A stretch of 64,000 nt of DNA. Source: Arthrobacter sp. ISL-48 (GTDB lineage Bacteria > Actinomycetota > Actinomycetes > Actinomycetales > Micrococcaceae). The notes under the pieces were generated by a model, which made no database searches, had not been told where the DNA came from, and was given only the letters and a program-made list of their open reading frames with translations. Both the position numbers and the translations under genes were made by a program. Below, one piece after another: positions 8,164-16,913 of this stretch (the stretch's first letter is position 1; each line of letters opens with the position of its first letter). The DNA is taken from assembly GCF_018613805.1 (NCBI RefSeq), contig NZ_JAGGPL010000001.1, forward strand, positions 62,001 to 126,000. Direction: 5' to 3'.

Positions 8164-9500
8164 ACTTCCACCTCGTCGCCCTCAGCGAGCGCCGAGACCC
8201 CCTGAGGCACGTGCACCAGCGCATTTGAACCAGCCAGGGCATGCATCAGATGGGAGCTTTCGCCGCCCTCCAGCCGGACTGTCCCGTCCGCCCGGAGGCT
8301 CCCGCGGCGGACCTGGTGCTTGTGTTCAGGCGAGCTGAGTCCGCCCGCAATCCTGGCACGGACGGGCATCCGCGGCGCCGGAGATCCGAAGAGCTCGGCC
8401 AGCACGGGACGGAGAAACATTTCGAAGGAAACCAGGCAACTGACAGGGTTTCCCGGGAATCCAAGGAAAGGCACGGCGTCGAAAGTGCCAATTCCCTGCG
8501 GACCGCCGGGCTGCATGGCCACGTGAAGGAACTCGGCCTGCTGCCCTTCCATCGCCTGGCGAACCACCTCGTAGGCACCTTTGCTGACGCCGCCGGTGGT
8601 GACGATCAGGTCCACTGCCGGTCCTTCGGCGCGCAGGAGCGCCCGCAGCTCCTTGGGCTTGTCAGTGGAGATCGCTGTGCGAACCACCGTGAGGCCTGCC
8701 TGCCGCATGGCACTCTCCAGCAGGGTGCCGTTGGCATCGTAGATCCTGCCCTGCTCAAGGGGCTGGCCCGGTTCGACGACTTCGTCTCCGGTGGTAACCA
8801 GGAGGACCGTCACGGGGCGGTACACGGTGACTTCCGGTATTCCCAGTGCTGCCAGGAGTCCAAGCTGGGCTGGGCCCAGGAAAGCCCCCGCCGCGAGCGC
8901 CAGCTCCCCCACCTGGACATCGCTTCCTATGCGCCGAACGAATGTCCCGGCCGCCGTGGCAGGCAGCCACACTTTGTTTTCCCGGCTCCCGTCGTCTGCA
9001 AGCGGGAACCTGTCGGGCACCGCACGTTCCACAGGTACGACGGCGTCCGCACCGGCCGGGATCATGGCACCAGTCATGATGGGGGCGGCGGTGCCCGGCT
9101 CAAGCCGGGCCGGGACGGCACCAGCCGGAACGGCAGCCACCGCCCGCAGCTCCGCGCCGGCGTCGGGCAAATCAGCTGTGTTGACGGCAAAGCCGTCCAT
9201 CTGTGAGTTGGCGAACGGCGGGAGGCTGACGGTCGCTGTGATGTCCTGCGCCAGCCCTTTACCCAAGGCCGCACGGAGGGGCAGTGTTTCCGTCCGGTCC
9301 GTGGAGCGCAGGGGCGCAAGCAACTCCCGCACGGCGGCCCGGTGTGCCGCCACGGACCTCGCGGCGTGGACCGCTTGGTGCGTGCCGCCGTCGTGCCTGC
9401 CGTGATCCTGGGTGGAGCCGTGGCCGGAATCCTCCCTGGGAACCTGGCCGTGCTGATGCGGAGGGCTGTGCATGGTCCTGCCTTCGGTTGCGGCCGTCAT
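8151..9500 (-). CDS. moeA: Molybdopterin molybdenumtransferase with His-rich N-terminus
   Basis: Inserts molybdate into adenylylated molybdopterin. 449 residues, longer than the usual 400 because of an N-terminal extension. Motifs: [59 protein letters not shown]. Residues 11-53 contain nine or more histidines ([28 protein letters not shown]), possibly a metal-binding tail. A second ATG (9473) would shorten the tail only slightly. The start overlaps the preceding oxidoreductase stop by 4 bases. Confidence 0.94.
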   Translation of the reverse strand: MTAATEGRTMHSPPHQHGQVPREDSGHGSTQDHGRHDGGTHQAVHAARSVAAHRAAVRELLAPLRSTDRTETLPLRAALGKGLAQDITATVSLPPFANSQMDGFAVNTADLPDAGAELRAVAAVPAGAVPARLEPGTAAPIMTGAMIPAGADAVVPVERAVPDRFPLADDGSRENKVWLPATAAGTFVRRIGSDVQVGELALAAGAFLGPAQLGLLAALGIPEVTVYRPVTVLLVTTGDEVVEPGQPLEQGRIYDANGTLLESAMRQAGLTVVRTAISTDKPKELRALLRAEGPAVDLIVTTGGVSKGAYEVVRQAMEGQQAEFLHVAMQPGGPQGIGTFDAVPFLGFPGNPVSCLVSFEMFLRPVLAELFGSPAPRMPVRARIAGGLSSPEHKHQVRRGSLRADGTVRLEGGESSHLMHALAGSNALVHVPQGVSALAEGDEVEVWML

Positions 9501-11050
9501 GGTCTCACGTCAACTCTAATCGTGTGGAAGCCTGTGGCTCCGTCCGGCGCAACCGGCCTGCTTTCCTCCTTTTGGGGTTCGCCCTTGAGGTTTGTGGCCC
9601 GCACCTGGACCTCATACTGCCCGGGCGCCAGGTCGATGCCCAGCGTCCACTGGTACCAGGTGTCCAGCGAGATCCCAGGCGCGAGGGCTGCCATCTGCCA
9701 TGGTCCGCGGTTGACCCGGAGTTCCACTTTCCCGATCCCGTTGTGCTGGGCCCAGGCTACCCCTCCGAACATTACTTTTCCGGCAGCTACCTGGCGGCCG
9801 GTGCGGGGTACATCGATCCGGGACGACGTCTTGATCGGCCCGCGGGCTGACCAGCCCCGGGGCGTCCAGTACCCGACGTCGTCCGCGAACCTGGTGACCT
9901 TCAGCTCCGTGAGCCACTTGGTGGCGGACACATAACCATAGAGCCCGGGCACGATCATCCGTACCGGAAAGCCGTGTTCCAGAGGCAGCGGTTCGCCGTT
10001 CATCCCCACCGCCAGAATCGCGTCCCTGCTGTCCATGAGGACTTCGAGCGGAGTGCCTGCGGTCCAGCCATCCGAGCTCCGTGACAGCACCATGTCCGCT
10101 CCGGTCTGGGGCCCGGCCATGGCCAGCAACTCCCGGACCGGCCAGCCAAGCCAACGGGCATTGCCGATCAGGTCGCCGCCAACCTCGTTCGACACACAGG
10201 CGATGGTCACGTGCCGTTCGATCAGGGGTTTGGCCAGAAGCTCCGCGAAACCCAGTTCAATCTCGTGGTCCACCATGCCAGTGACCCGTAGCATCCACTT
10301 GTCCGGGTCAATCGCCGGCACGGAGAGGGCTGTGTCAATCCGGTAGAAATCGCGGTTGGGGGTTACCAGCGGCTCCATGCCGTCCAGGCTTACCTCCGCA
10401 CCGGCCGGGATGGCCGGCGCCGGCGATCCTGCATCCGGAAGCTGCAGCCGTTGCCTGGCTTCGTTGATGCCGGCCGCCGCACCTCGCCATCCTGCGGCCA
10501 GAACGCCGCCCACCGCTGTCACTGCGGCACCCCCGGCCAGGGCCCGCATGAAGGTACGTCGGCGGGCACCTTCAACGCCTTCAGGGGCCCGCCCCTGCCA
10601 TTCCCCGAGCCGGCGGGTGAGCAGCCTCAGCAGGATCCCGCCCACCACCGCTGCCACCAAGGGGACAGCCACGGCGTTGGGTGTCATTTGCGGCCGGGTC
10701 AGGACGGCCGCCACTCCGACCAGCCCGAAGACCGCAATGATCGCGACGCCGGCAAACCGGCGGCGCTGTTCGATGATCCCGGCCAGCGCGGCCAGGGCGG
10801 CAATGACAAGCACCATTCCGGTCAGGAGGGCTATCTTGTCGGCCGTCCCGAACAGCGCGATGGCTGCGTCCTTCACCCCCGGTGGAACGGCGTCGATCAC
10901 TGCTCCACCAACCGCCGTCATGGGCGACACCGACGGGCTAACGAGCCCGGCCAGCAGTTCGCCCAGTACCAGGCCGGTGCCGGCGGCGACTACTCCGGAG
11001 GCGGCAGCCCACCGGCTATTCCGGTCATGCACGTTCCCGTCACGCCGCAT
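9497..11050 (-). CDS. Membrane-anchored molybdopterin oxidoreductase (sulfite oxidase family)
   Basis: 517 residues. Four hydrophobic segments (about 15-35, 70-92, 100-118, 125-145) precede a twin-arginine-like GARRRTFMRALAGG (161-174). The soluble part has a sulfite-oxidase-type molybdopterin domain with the Mo-ligating Cys in TIACVSNEVGG (Cys285), GYVSATKWL, then a Mo-co dimerisation domain. The soluble part probably faces outside. The substrate is unknown (sulfite, oxidised protein or other). It lies between a two-component system and moeA in one operon, overlapping both, so this enzyme is the likely client of the locus. Confidence 0.88.
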   Translation of the reverse strand: MRRDGNVHDRNSRWAAASGVVAAGTGLVLGELLAGLVSPSVSPMTAVGGAVIDAVPPGVKDAAIALFGTADKIALLTGMVLVIAALAALAGIIEQRRRFAGVAIIAVFGLVGVAAVLTRPQMTPNAVAVPLVAAVVGGILLRLLTRRLGEWQGRAPEGVEGARRRTFMRALAGGAAVTAVGGVLAAGWRGAAAGINEARQRLQLPDAGSPAPAIPAGAEVSLDGMEPLVTPNRDFYRIDTALSVPAIDPDKWMLRVTGMVDHEIELGFAELLAKPLIERHVTIACVSNEVGGDLIGNARWLGWPVRELLAMAGPQTGADMVLSRSSDGWTAGTPLEVLMDSRDAILAVGMNGEPLPLEHGFPVRMIVPGLYGYVSATKWLTELKVTRFADDVGYWTPRGWSARGPIKTSSRIDVPRTGRQVAAGKVMFGGVAWAQHNGIGKVELRVNRGPWQMAALAPGISLDTWYQWTLGIDLAPGQYEVQVRATNLKGEPQKEESRPVAPDGATGFHTIRVDVRP

Positions 11051-12263
11051 GGTGGGTTCCCGTCCTGTCGTGCGTCTCGGCGGCCTCCGTTGGCGGTTCC
11101 AGGGCGGCGCTGTCAGTCAACTCTGCGGGAAGGCGCAGTGTGAAGCGGCAGCCGGCGCCGACGTTTTCCACGCTGATGCTGCCACCATGGGCGCGGGCAA
11201 TTCCAGCCACCATGCTCAACCCAATGCCGGCGCCGCTGTAGGGGGCGTTGCCGGTCATGTCAGGCCCCGCCGGGTCCAAGCGTGCCTGGCTCCCCTGCCA
11301 TCCGGTTTCGAAGACGTGTTTCAGGTCTTCCACGGGGATTCCGCCGCAACCGTCCGTTACTGACACAGAGGCGCTCCCGTCCTGGCGGCCCACCGTGACC
11401 GTGACCTGTGATCCGGGCCGGCTGTAGAGGACGGCGTTCAGGACAAGATTGCGGACAGCACGTCCTACCGAGGGCCCGTCAGCGAGTGCCAGGCTCTCAC
11501 GGTGACCACCGCCGTCGAGCGTGATGCCCCGGCGGGCCGCGAGGGGCGCCAGATCCGCGAGGGCGTCACTGGCCAGGTCATACAGGTCCAGAGGCTCAGC
11601 GTTGAGGCGCAGCGTCCCGGCCTGGATCTTGGACAGTTCCAGGAGGTCGTTAACCATCCCGGCCATCTGATCCGTTTGGGCAATGATGGTTCGGTGGTAG
11701 GCGGAAGGGTCTCCTGCCATGCCGTCCTCCAGTGCTTCCGCCATGGCGCGCATGCTGGCCAGCGGCGTACGGAGATCGTGAGAGATCCAGGACACCAGTT
11801 CCCGGCGTGACTTCTCGACGGCGGCCTCCCGCTCCCGGGATTCCTCGAGCCGGCGGCTGCTTAGGGCAAGTTCACTGGCGAGCGCGGACAGTTCCGATCC
11901 CATGACGGGCGCGGCGGGGCCGGCCTTCTCGCCCCTGCCGATGCTCCGTGCGGCTTCCAGGAGGACCCGGGCATTCCGCGAGACCCGTGCTCCGAGTATC
12001 AGGGCTATCGCAACTGCCACCGCGGAGGCGATGGCCAGGATGTACCACATGACTTCCAGGTCCCTGGCGGAAATGAACATGGCGTTGAAGGCGCTGACCA
12101 TTCCAGCGGTCAGGACAGCCACGGTGGCCAGGACAACCACGCAGATCTGGACAGCAAAGGACGCGCGGCGCAGTGATTTCAGGGCCAGCAGTGCCGCCGC
12201 CCCGACGACGACCGCCCACAGCAGTGCCCAGCCGATGATGGCGAAAAGCTCACTGCCCTGCAT
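11040..12263 (-). CDS. Sensor histidine kinase
   Basis: 407 residues. Three hydrophobic segments (about 7-29, 37-59, 72-92) with very short loops, then a HAMP-like linker, the H-box SWISHDLRTPLASM (His162), and an HATPase domain with VRNLVLNAVLYSRPGS (N box), DGCGGIP and GAGIGLSMVAGIARAHGG. There is almost no extracytoplasmic domain, so the signal is probably sensed in the membrane. It overlaps the response regulator by 14 bases and the oxidoreductase by 11. Confidence 0.93.
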   Translation of the reverse strand: MQGSELFAIIGWALLWAVVVGAAALLALKSLRRASFAVQICVVVLATVAVLTAGMVSAFNAMFISARDLEVMWYILAIASAVAVAIALILGARVSRNARVLLEAARSIGRGEKAGPAAPVMGSELSALASELALSSRRLEESREREAAVEKSRRELVSWISHDLRTPLASMRAMAEALEDGMAGDPSAYHRTIIAQTDQMAGMVNDLLELSKIQAGTLRLNAEPLDLYDLASDALADLAPLAARRGITLDGGGHRESLALADGPSVGRAVRNLVLNAVLYSRPGSQVTVTVGRQDGSASVSVTDGCGGIPVEDLKHVFETGWQGSQARLDPAGPDMTGNAPYSGAGIGLSMVAGIARAHGGSISVENVGAGCRFTLRLPAELTDSAALEPPTEAAETHDRTGTHHAA

Positions 12264-13056
12264 CTGATGCCCCGCTCAATTCCTGGGAGGCCAGTGTCGC
12301 TTCGGCGGACGCATTATCGGAGGCGGGATCTCCAGAGCGATCCGGGACGTCCAGCCGGTATCCCACTCCCCATACCGTTTTCAGGAGGATCGGATGCTGG
12401 GGGTTCTCCTCGATCTTCTCGCGCAACCGCCTGACGTGAACCGTGACGGTGGAAAGATCACCGAAATCCCATCCCCACACGGCCTTGATGAGGTCCTCCC
12501 GGCTGAACGCCTGGTTGGGCCGGCGGAGCAGGAAGGCCAGAAGGTCGAACTCGCGGGCGGTCAGGGCCAGCGGGCTGCCTTGATGGGTAACTGTGCGGGC
12601 TGAGGGATTCAGTTCGAAGCCGGCCACTTCAACGGGAGGCTCGGGGCTGAACTCCTGCAGGCTGCGGCGGAGCACTGATCTGACCCGGAGCACCAGTTCC
12701 CGCGGCGAGAACGGCTTGGTGATGTAGTCGTCAGCGCCGGCTTCCAGTCCCAGGATCCTGTCGTCTTCTGTGCCAAGTGCCGTGAGCATGATCACCGGCA
12801 CTGTCATGGTCTTCCTGAGCCTGCGGCAGACCTCCACACCGTCCAGCCCGGGGAGCATCCGGTCGAGGATGACCAGGTCCGGGTGTCGGGATGCGGCCAG
12901 TTCCAGGGCTACGAATCCATCCCGGGCGAGGTCGATCTGGAATCCTGCCTGAAGCAGGTAGTCGCACACCACACCGGCGATTGTCTGCTCGTCCTCGACG
13001 AGCAGGATCCGGCGATTGCCGACGTCGGCCGTTTCCTGCGGCTGGGACCTGTTCAC
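12250..13056 (-). CDS. OmpR/PhoB-family response regulator
   Basis: 268 residues. Receiver domain with acidic pair ED (21-22), phospho-acceptor Asp65 in LVILDRMLPG, and Lys114 in ITKPF. A winged-helix DNA-binding domain follows (LTAREFDLLAFLL, TVTVHVRRLREKIE, WGVGYRL) and then a Ser/Ala-rich tail of about 35 residues. It is the first gene of the seven-gene Moco operon. The GTG start follows TATGCT by 6 bases; an apparent GGAGGA touches the start codon, so leaderless translation is likelier. Confidence 0.94.
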   Translation of the reverse strand: MNRSQPQETADVGNRRILLVEDEQTIAGVVCDYLLQAGFQIDLARDGFVALELAASRHPDLVILDRMLPGLDGVEVCRRLRKTMTVPVIMLTALGTEDDRILGLEAGADDYITKPFSPRELVLRVRSVLRRSLQEFSPEPPVEVAGFELNPSARTVTHQGSPLALTAREFDLLAFLLRRPNQAFSREDLIKAVWGWDFGDLSTVTVHVRRLREKIEENPQHPILLKTVWGVGYRLDVPDRSGDPASDNASAEATLASQELSGASDAGQ

Positions 13057-13062
13057 TCCTCC

Positions 13063-13068
13063 AGCATA
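13063..13068 (-). promoter_or_regulatory. -10 box of the two-component/Moco operon
   Basis: TATGCT, 6 bases, then the GTG at 13056. It faces the moaA promoter; 132 bases separate the two start codons, so one regulator could control both directions. Confidence 0.6.
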
Positions 13069-13176
13069 GGTTCGCCGGAGCGCCGCGGCTGCGGAGTTGG
13101 CGGTCCTGAGGGGAACCGTAGGACTTCCGTAAGATTCCCGGGCGTCACGGGCGCGATGAAGGGGCCCAAGGTGGCG

Positions 13177-13182
13177 TAGCCT
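13177..13182 (+). promoter_or_regulatory. moaA -10 box (leaderless promoter)
   Basis: TAGCCT, GAATTC, then the ATG of moaA at 13189. No ribosome-binding site fits in the 6 bases. Confidence 0.6.
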
Positions 13183-13188
13183 GAATTC

Positions 13189-14310
13189 ATGACTGTTCAG
13201 CTGGGCATGCCGCAGACTCCCAAGGGTGCGGGTACGGGCCTGCCGCTGGCCACCCGGCCGGCGGATGCACCGCCGGGACTCCTGGACCGCTACGGGCGCC
13301 GCGCCACTGACATGAGGCTGTCATTGACTGACAAATGCAACCTGCGCTGCACTTACTGTATGCCGGCCGAAGGGCTGGAGTGGCTGGCCAAGCAGGCTGT
13401 CATGTCTGCTGAGGAGATCGTGAGGATCGTCCGGGTCGGAGTGGACAGGCTGGGCGTGCGCGAACTTCGGCTGACGGGCGGAGAGCCGCTGGTCCGCGCG
13501 GATCTGACCAGCATCATCGGGGCCATCAGGAGCAACCACCCCGAGCTTCCCATCTCCATGACCACCAACGGCGTGGGCTTAGACAAAAAGGCATCTGCCC
13601 TCAAGGCCGCCGGACTCACGCGCATCAACGTTTCACTGGACTCCCTGCATGAGGAGACCTTCGCCAAGCTGACGCGCCGTCCCTTCCTGGACCGCGTGCT
13701 GGCCGGGGTGGACGCCGCATGGGCAGCCGGGCTGGGCCCCGTGAAGCTCAATGCCGTGCTGATGCGGGGCATCAATGACACCGAGTCGCCGTCGCTGCTC
13801 GCCTGGGCTTTGGACCGCGGCTATGAACTGCGCTTCATTGAGCAGATGCCGCTGGACGCCGACCATGGCTGGACGCGCCGGAACATGATCACGGCAGCGG
13901 AGATTCGGGGGCTTCTGTCCACCGATTACGTCCTCAGCCCGGACCCCCGCGCCCGTGACGGGGCACCAGCGGAACGCTTTGAAGTCCGACGCCGAAAAGC
14001 CGGGTCAGAGGAATCGCAGGGACCCGTGCTGGGAACCGTGGGGATCATCGCGTCCGTGACGGAGCCGTTCTGTTCCGATTGCCGCCGGACCCGGATCACT
14101 GCCGAGGGCAAGATTATGAGCTGCTTGTTCTCGCGCGAGGAGTTTGATCTCCTCGGGCTCCTGCGGGAAGGCGCCAGCGACGAAGCGCTGGCCGAACGAT
14201 GGCAGGACGCCATGTGGGTCAAGCCCAAGGCGCACGGCATGGACCATGTAGGACTTGACGCCCCGGACTTCGTCCAACCGGACCGCAGCATGAGCGCCAT
14301 CGGAGGCTGA
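13189..14310 (+). CDS. moaA: GTP 3',8-cyclase (radical SAM)
   Basis: Radical SAM enzyme that converts GTP to 3',8-cyclo-GTP, the first step of Moco synthesis. 373 residues. The SAM cluster CNLRCTYC is at 50-57; LTGGEPLVRADL follows. The second cluster lies in EPFCSDCRRTRI and IMSC near 290-306, and the C-terminal SAIGG carries the double glycine typical of MoaA. It begins 133 bases from the divergent response regulator and is followed 4 bases later by moaD. Confidence 0.97.
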   Translation: MTVQLGMPQTPKGAGTGLPLATRPADAPPGLLDRYGRRATDMRLSLTDKCNLRCTYCMPAEGLEWLAKQAVMSAEEIVRIVRVGVDRLGVRELRLTGGEPLVRADLTSIIGAIRSNHPELPISMTTNGVGLDKKASALKAAGLTRINVSLDSLHEETFAKLTRRPFLDRVLAGVDAAWAAGLGPVKLNAVLMRGINDTESPSLLAWALDRGYELRFIEQMPLDADHGWTRRNMITAAEIRGLLSTDYVLSPDPRARDGAPAERFEVRRRKAGSEESQGPVLGTVGIIASVTEPFCSDCRRTRITAEGKIMSCLFSREEFDLLGLLREGASDEALAERWQDAMWVKPKAHGMDHVGLDAPDFVQPDRSMSAIGG

Positions 14311-14314
14311 ATTC

Positions 14315-14581
14315 TTGAACGTACGATACTTCGCTGCCGCACGCGCCGCCGCGGGTATGGAGGAGGAGCAGTTCGACTTGCCCTCCGGTACTACGGTTTC
14401 GGACCTCCTTCAGGCCGTGCTTGCCGTGGAACGCGCTGAGCCGCCGGCCGGTACGCCTGCCTTGCCGCGCATCCTGTCTCGGAGCAGCTTCCTGCTCAAC
14501 GAGGTGGCTGTGCGGGACCGGAGTGTGGCGCTGGAACCGGGAGATGTTGTCGACGTTTTGCCGCCGTTCGCCGGAGGTTAG
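14315..14581 (+). CDS. moaD: Molybdopterin synthase sulfur carrier subunit
   Basis: 88-residue ubiquitin-fold sulfur carrier ending in PPFAGG; the C-terminal Gly-Gly is thiocarboxylated. N-terminus VRYFAAARAAAGMEEEQFDLP and ILSRSSFLLNEVAV are typical. It starts at a TTG 4 bases after moaA, so it is probably translated by coupling. Its partner MoaE is encoded at 6685-7146. Confidence 0.92.
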   Translation: MNVRYFAAARAAAGMEEEQFDLPSGTTVSDLLQAVLAVERAEPPAGTPALPRILSRSSFLLNEVAVRDRSVALEPGDVVDVLPPFAGG

Positions 14582-14692
14582 GCCCTGGCGCGAACGTACA
14601 CTTCAGGCCCGCGTTGCCTCCGCTTCAAAAACTTCGAAAAAGGTTTCTGTATTTCTCTACGGAGGCGCCCCGAGGCGCTTTATTGTCGGTGG

Positions 14693-15008
14693 CTCGCAGG
14701 ATGATTTGGGTATGGATAGCAGATCGGCCTGGCAGGCTGAAAATAGGAAAGCCCTGGAGGCTATTGCCAGGTCCGTTGCCGCGCTTCAAGCAAGAGTCAT
14801 CACAAACCAAGCTGACCCGCCTCGCTCGTCTAATGGCCCGTATGTTGAGGCGCTGGCTCGGAAGGCTATGTACTTGGCCAGCCTCGCCGAGCTCGCCAGC
14901 GTGGAAACCAGGATCACCGCCCTGAAGGCCCGACTGGTTGCAGGTTATCCACATAGCCTCCTGTTGCGCCGTTAAAGTCAGACCCTCGCGGGATGATTTG
15001 AGTATGGA
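14693..15008 (+). repeat. Two 24-bp copies of a start-site cassette
   Basis: 14693-14716 and 14985-15008 match at 22 of 24 bases. Each ends in the ATG (14712, 15004) of a DUF222-related frame and contains GATGAT-N6-ATG, one mismatch from the TANNNT leaderless pattern. The copies are 292 bp apart, consistent with tandem duplication of the 5' end of the DUF222 gene. Confidence 0.8.
14712..14975 (+). CDS. N-terminal DUF222 fragment, duplicate of the next gene's 5' end
   Basis: 87 residues from the ATG in the repeated start cassette. ENRKALEAIARSVAALQA and ITALKARLVAGY align with ENRAAADVLEAFEASAAAL and VSALRVHLTAGF at the start of the full DUF222 protein. It stops where the first DUF222 helices end, 28 bases before the next start. 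It is either a decaying partial duplicate or a free-standing N-terminal domain. No function is assigned. Confidence 0.6.
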   Translation: MDSRSAWQAENRKALEAIARSVAALQARVITNQADPPRSSNGPYVEALARKAMYLASLAELASVETRITALKARLVAGYPHSLLLRR

Positions 15009-16383
15009 AAACAGGGCGGCAGCTGATGTGTTGGAGGCCTTTGAAGCGTCCGCCGCTGCGCTTGTTGCCTTGGTACGCCGCGGGACAGGTCACCCTGGCG
15101 CTGATGGTACGGATCCGCTCCGGGATCAGGCGGATGCGTGCCTGGACGGGCTCGCAGAAACTGCCCGTGTGCACGCCATCGTGTCCGCCCTGAGAGTGCA
15201 CCTCACCGCCGGATTCGCCGATAAATCCACAGCCCTGGCCGGCCCTGCCACGAGTCCGGGTGAACACACGGCCCAGGATATGGCGGTGGCCGCGGAGGTC
15301 GCGTGCGTCCTGACGGTGAGTGAACGCACCGCTGGGGCCCTGCTCGCCGAATCCCATGAGCTGACCACCAGCCTGCCGTTGACGCTGGCCGCGCTGGAGT
15401 CGGGAAACCTTTCCTGGCAGCACGCGAGGGCCATGGTCGACGAAACCGCCAACCTCGACCCCGCCGGCGCAAAGGCTGTGGAAGCCCATTTCCTGGACCC
15501 GGCAGCACCGAATCCGGCGAGGGGTTGCCCGGCCGGGCAGCTTGTCCCGTCCCGGTTCCGGCACAAGGTCAGAACCTGGCGGGAACGCCACCACGCGGAC
15601 AGCATCGAAAAACGCCACACCAAAAGCGCGCTGGACCGGCGGCTCGAATACGCCCCGGACCGGGACGGCATGGCCTGGCTCTCCGCCTACCTGCCCGCAG
15701 ACAAGGCGGCCGGGATCTGGAACCGCACCACGACCGCAGCTCGGGCACTCCAAGGCCCCGACGAAGCAAGGACCATGACCCAGCTCCGCGCCGATATCGC
15801 CGCGACACTGCTCCTTGGCGGGACTGCAGGTGAAATCAGCCCAGAGGCAAGCCGTAGCAAGGAGGCGGGCAGGAACGGGCAGAACGGCACGGAGCCTACA
15901 GCCGGTGACGTCAGTAACGCGGGCCGTGGCACGAACACGCGCATGAACCCGCCTGATGTTCCGTCCCCGCGGGCGGAGGTCCTCGTCACGGTGCCCGTCT
16001 TTTCACTCATGGGCCTCACCGACGAACCCGCCACCCTGGATGGTTACGGGCCGATCCCAGCCTCCATGGCCCGGGACCTCGTCGCGAACGGGGCCGAGTC
16101 GTTCCACCGCGTCCTGACCGACCCGAACACCGGGGCCCCCTTGGAAATCGGCCGGTCCAGCTACCGCATCCCGAAAGCCATGCGCCAATGGCTACGGCTC
16201 CGCGACGGCAAATGCCCCTTCCCCGGCTGCAATAACCACTCGCTGGACAACGAAGCAGACCACCTTCTCGCCTGGGCAGACGGTGGCGCCACCGGGATCG
16301 CCAACCTCGGCCAGCCCTGCCTCAAACACCATCGACTCAAGCACACGACGCCATGGAAACCGGTTGACGCCGGCACCGATTAG
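15004..16383 (+). CDS. DUF222 / HNH endonuclease family protein (13E12-type)
   Basis: 459 residues. An N-terminal helical DUF222 domain (about 1-330) contains LPLTLAALESGNLSWQHA, RHHADSIEKRHTKSAL and GMAWLSAYLPADKA. A C-terminal HNH nuclease (about 395-450) contains LRDGKCPFPGC, NEADHLLAWADGG and CLKHHRLKH. The family is multicopy in Arthrobacter and mycobacteria; its role is unsettled. The ATG at 15004 is chosen because it ends the duplicated 24-bp cassette. Residues 285-325 form a hydrophilic low-complexity insert. Confidence 0.88.
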   Translation: MENRAAADVLEAFEASAAALVALVRRGTGHPGADGTDPLRDQADACLDGLAETARVHAIVSALRVHLTAGFADKSTALAGPATSPGEHTAQDMAVAAEVACVLTVSERTAGALLAESHELTTSLPLTLAALESGNLSWQHARAMVDETANLDPAGAKAVEAHFLDPAAPNPARGCPAGQLVPSRFRHKVRTWRERHHADSIEKRHTKSALDRRLEYAPDRDGMAWLSAYLPADKAAGIWNRTTTAARALQGPDEARTMTQLRADIAATLLLGGTAGEISPEASRSKEAGRNGQNGTEPTAGDVSNAGRGTNTRMNPPDVPSPRAEVLVTVPVFSLMGLTDEPATLDGYGPIPASMARDLVANGAESFHRVLTDPNTGAPLEIGRSSYRIPKAMRQWLRLRDGKCPFPGCNNHSLDNEADHLLAWADGGATGIANLGQPCLKHHRLKHTTPWKPVDAGTD

Positions 16384-16913
16384 CCACCTGGCTGGGTTTC
16401 CCCCAGGGGCCGCCATTATCCCAGTGAGCAGCAAGACTGGGAATCGCCACACTGGCCTGCCATTCTCCAGACCCAAGCACTCCGTTCAGATCCGGGCCTC
16501 CAACTGGAACTTGAACCTGCCCCTGCCCAAATCTCCCGTCGCGAATGAGGCACGGCCAATGAGCCGTCGTCACAGGTGTGCTCAAATACCTAAGCGCTGA
16601 CGGACAATGTGTGGAACTCCTCGGCCTCTTCCTCTGCCCCTGAAAGGGGCGCCGCGGACGCGGATTACCGAATCGGCAGGATGTCAAGCCGATTTTCGGG
16701 GGCGCGAGGGTCCGCTCGCGCTACGGGAAGGGCCGCAAGTGTCGGCTCGCGCTACGGGAAGGGCCCGCATGGGTCCGCTCGCGCTACGGGAAGGGCCCGC
16801 ATGGGTCCGCTCGCGCTACGGGAAGTGCCGCAAGGATCCGCTCGCGCTACGGGAAGGGCCGCAAGTGTCGGGTCGCGCCGGGTAAGGGCCCAAGAGTTAA
16901 GCCAGCGCGCAGG
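16384..16913. other. 530-bp gap between two convergent genes
   Basis: No convincing gene. The open frames here are low-complexity or arise from the repeat. The left half (16384-16700) holds nothing recognisable; the right half is the 31/32-bp tandem repeat described separately. Confidence 0.7.
16711..16890. repeat. 31/32-bp tandem repeat, five copies plus a decayed sixth
   Basis: Units: 16711-16741, 16742-16773, 16774-16805, 16806-16836, 16837-16867, then a degenerate 16868-16890. The shared core is CTCGCGCTACGGGAAG followed by GGCCGCAAG or GGCCCGCATGG; the two tail types give 31- and 32-bp units. Length not divisible by three and mixed tails argue against coding. There are no spacers, so it is not CRISPR. 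It lies between convergent genes. Confidence 0.9.

Noticed and set aside
16711-16890. CRISPR array
   Set aside because: The units are contiguous with no unique spacers and no cas genes are nearby.
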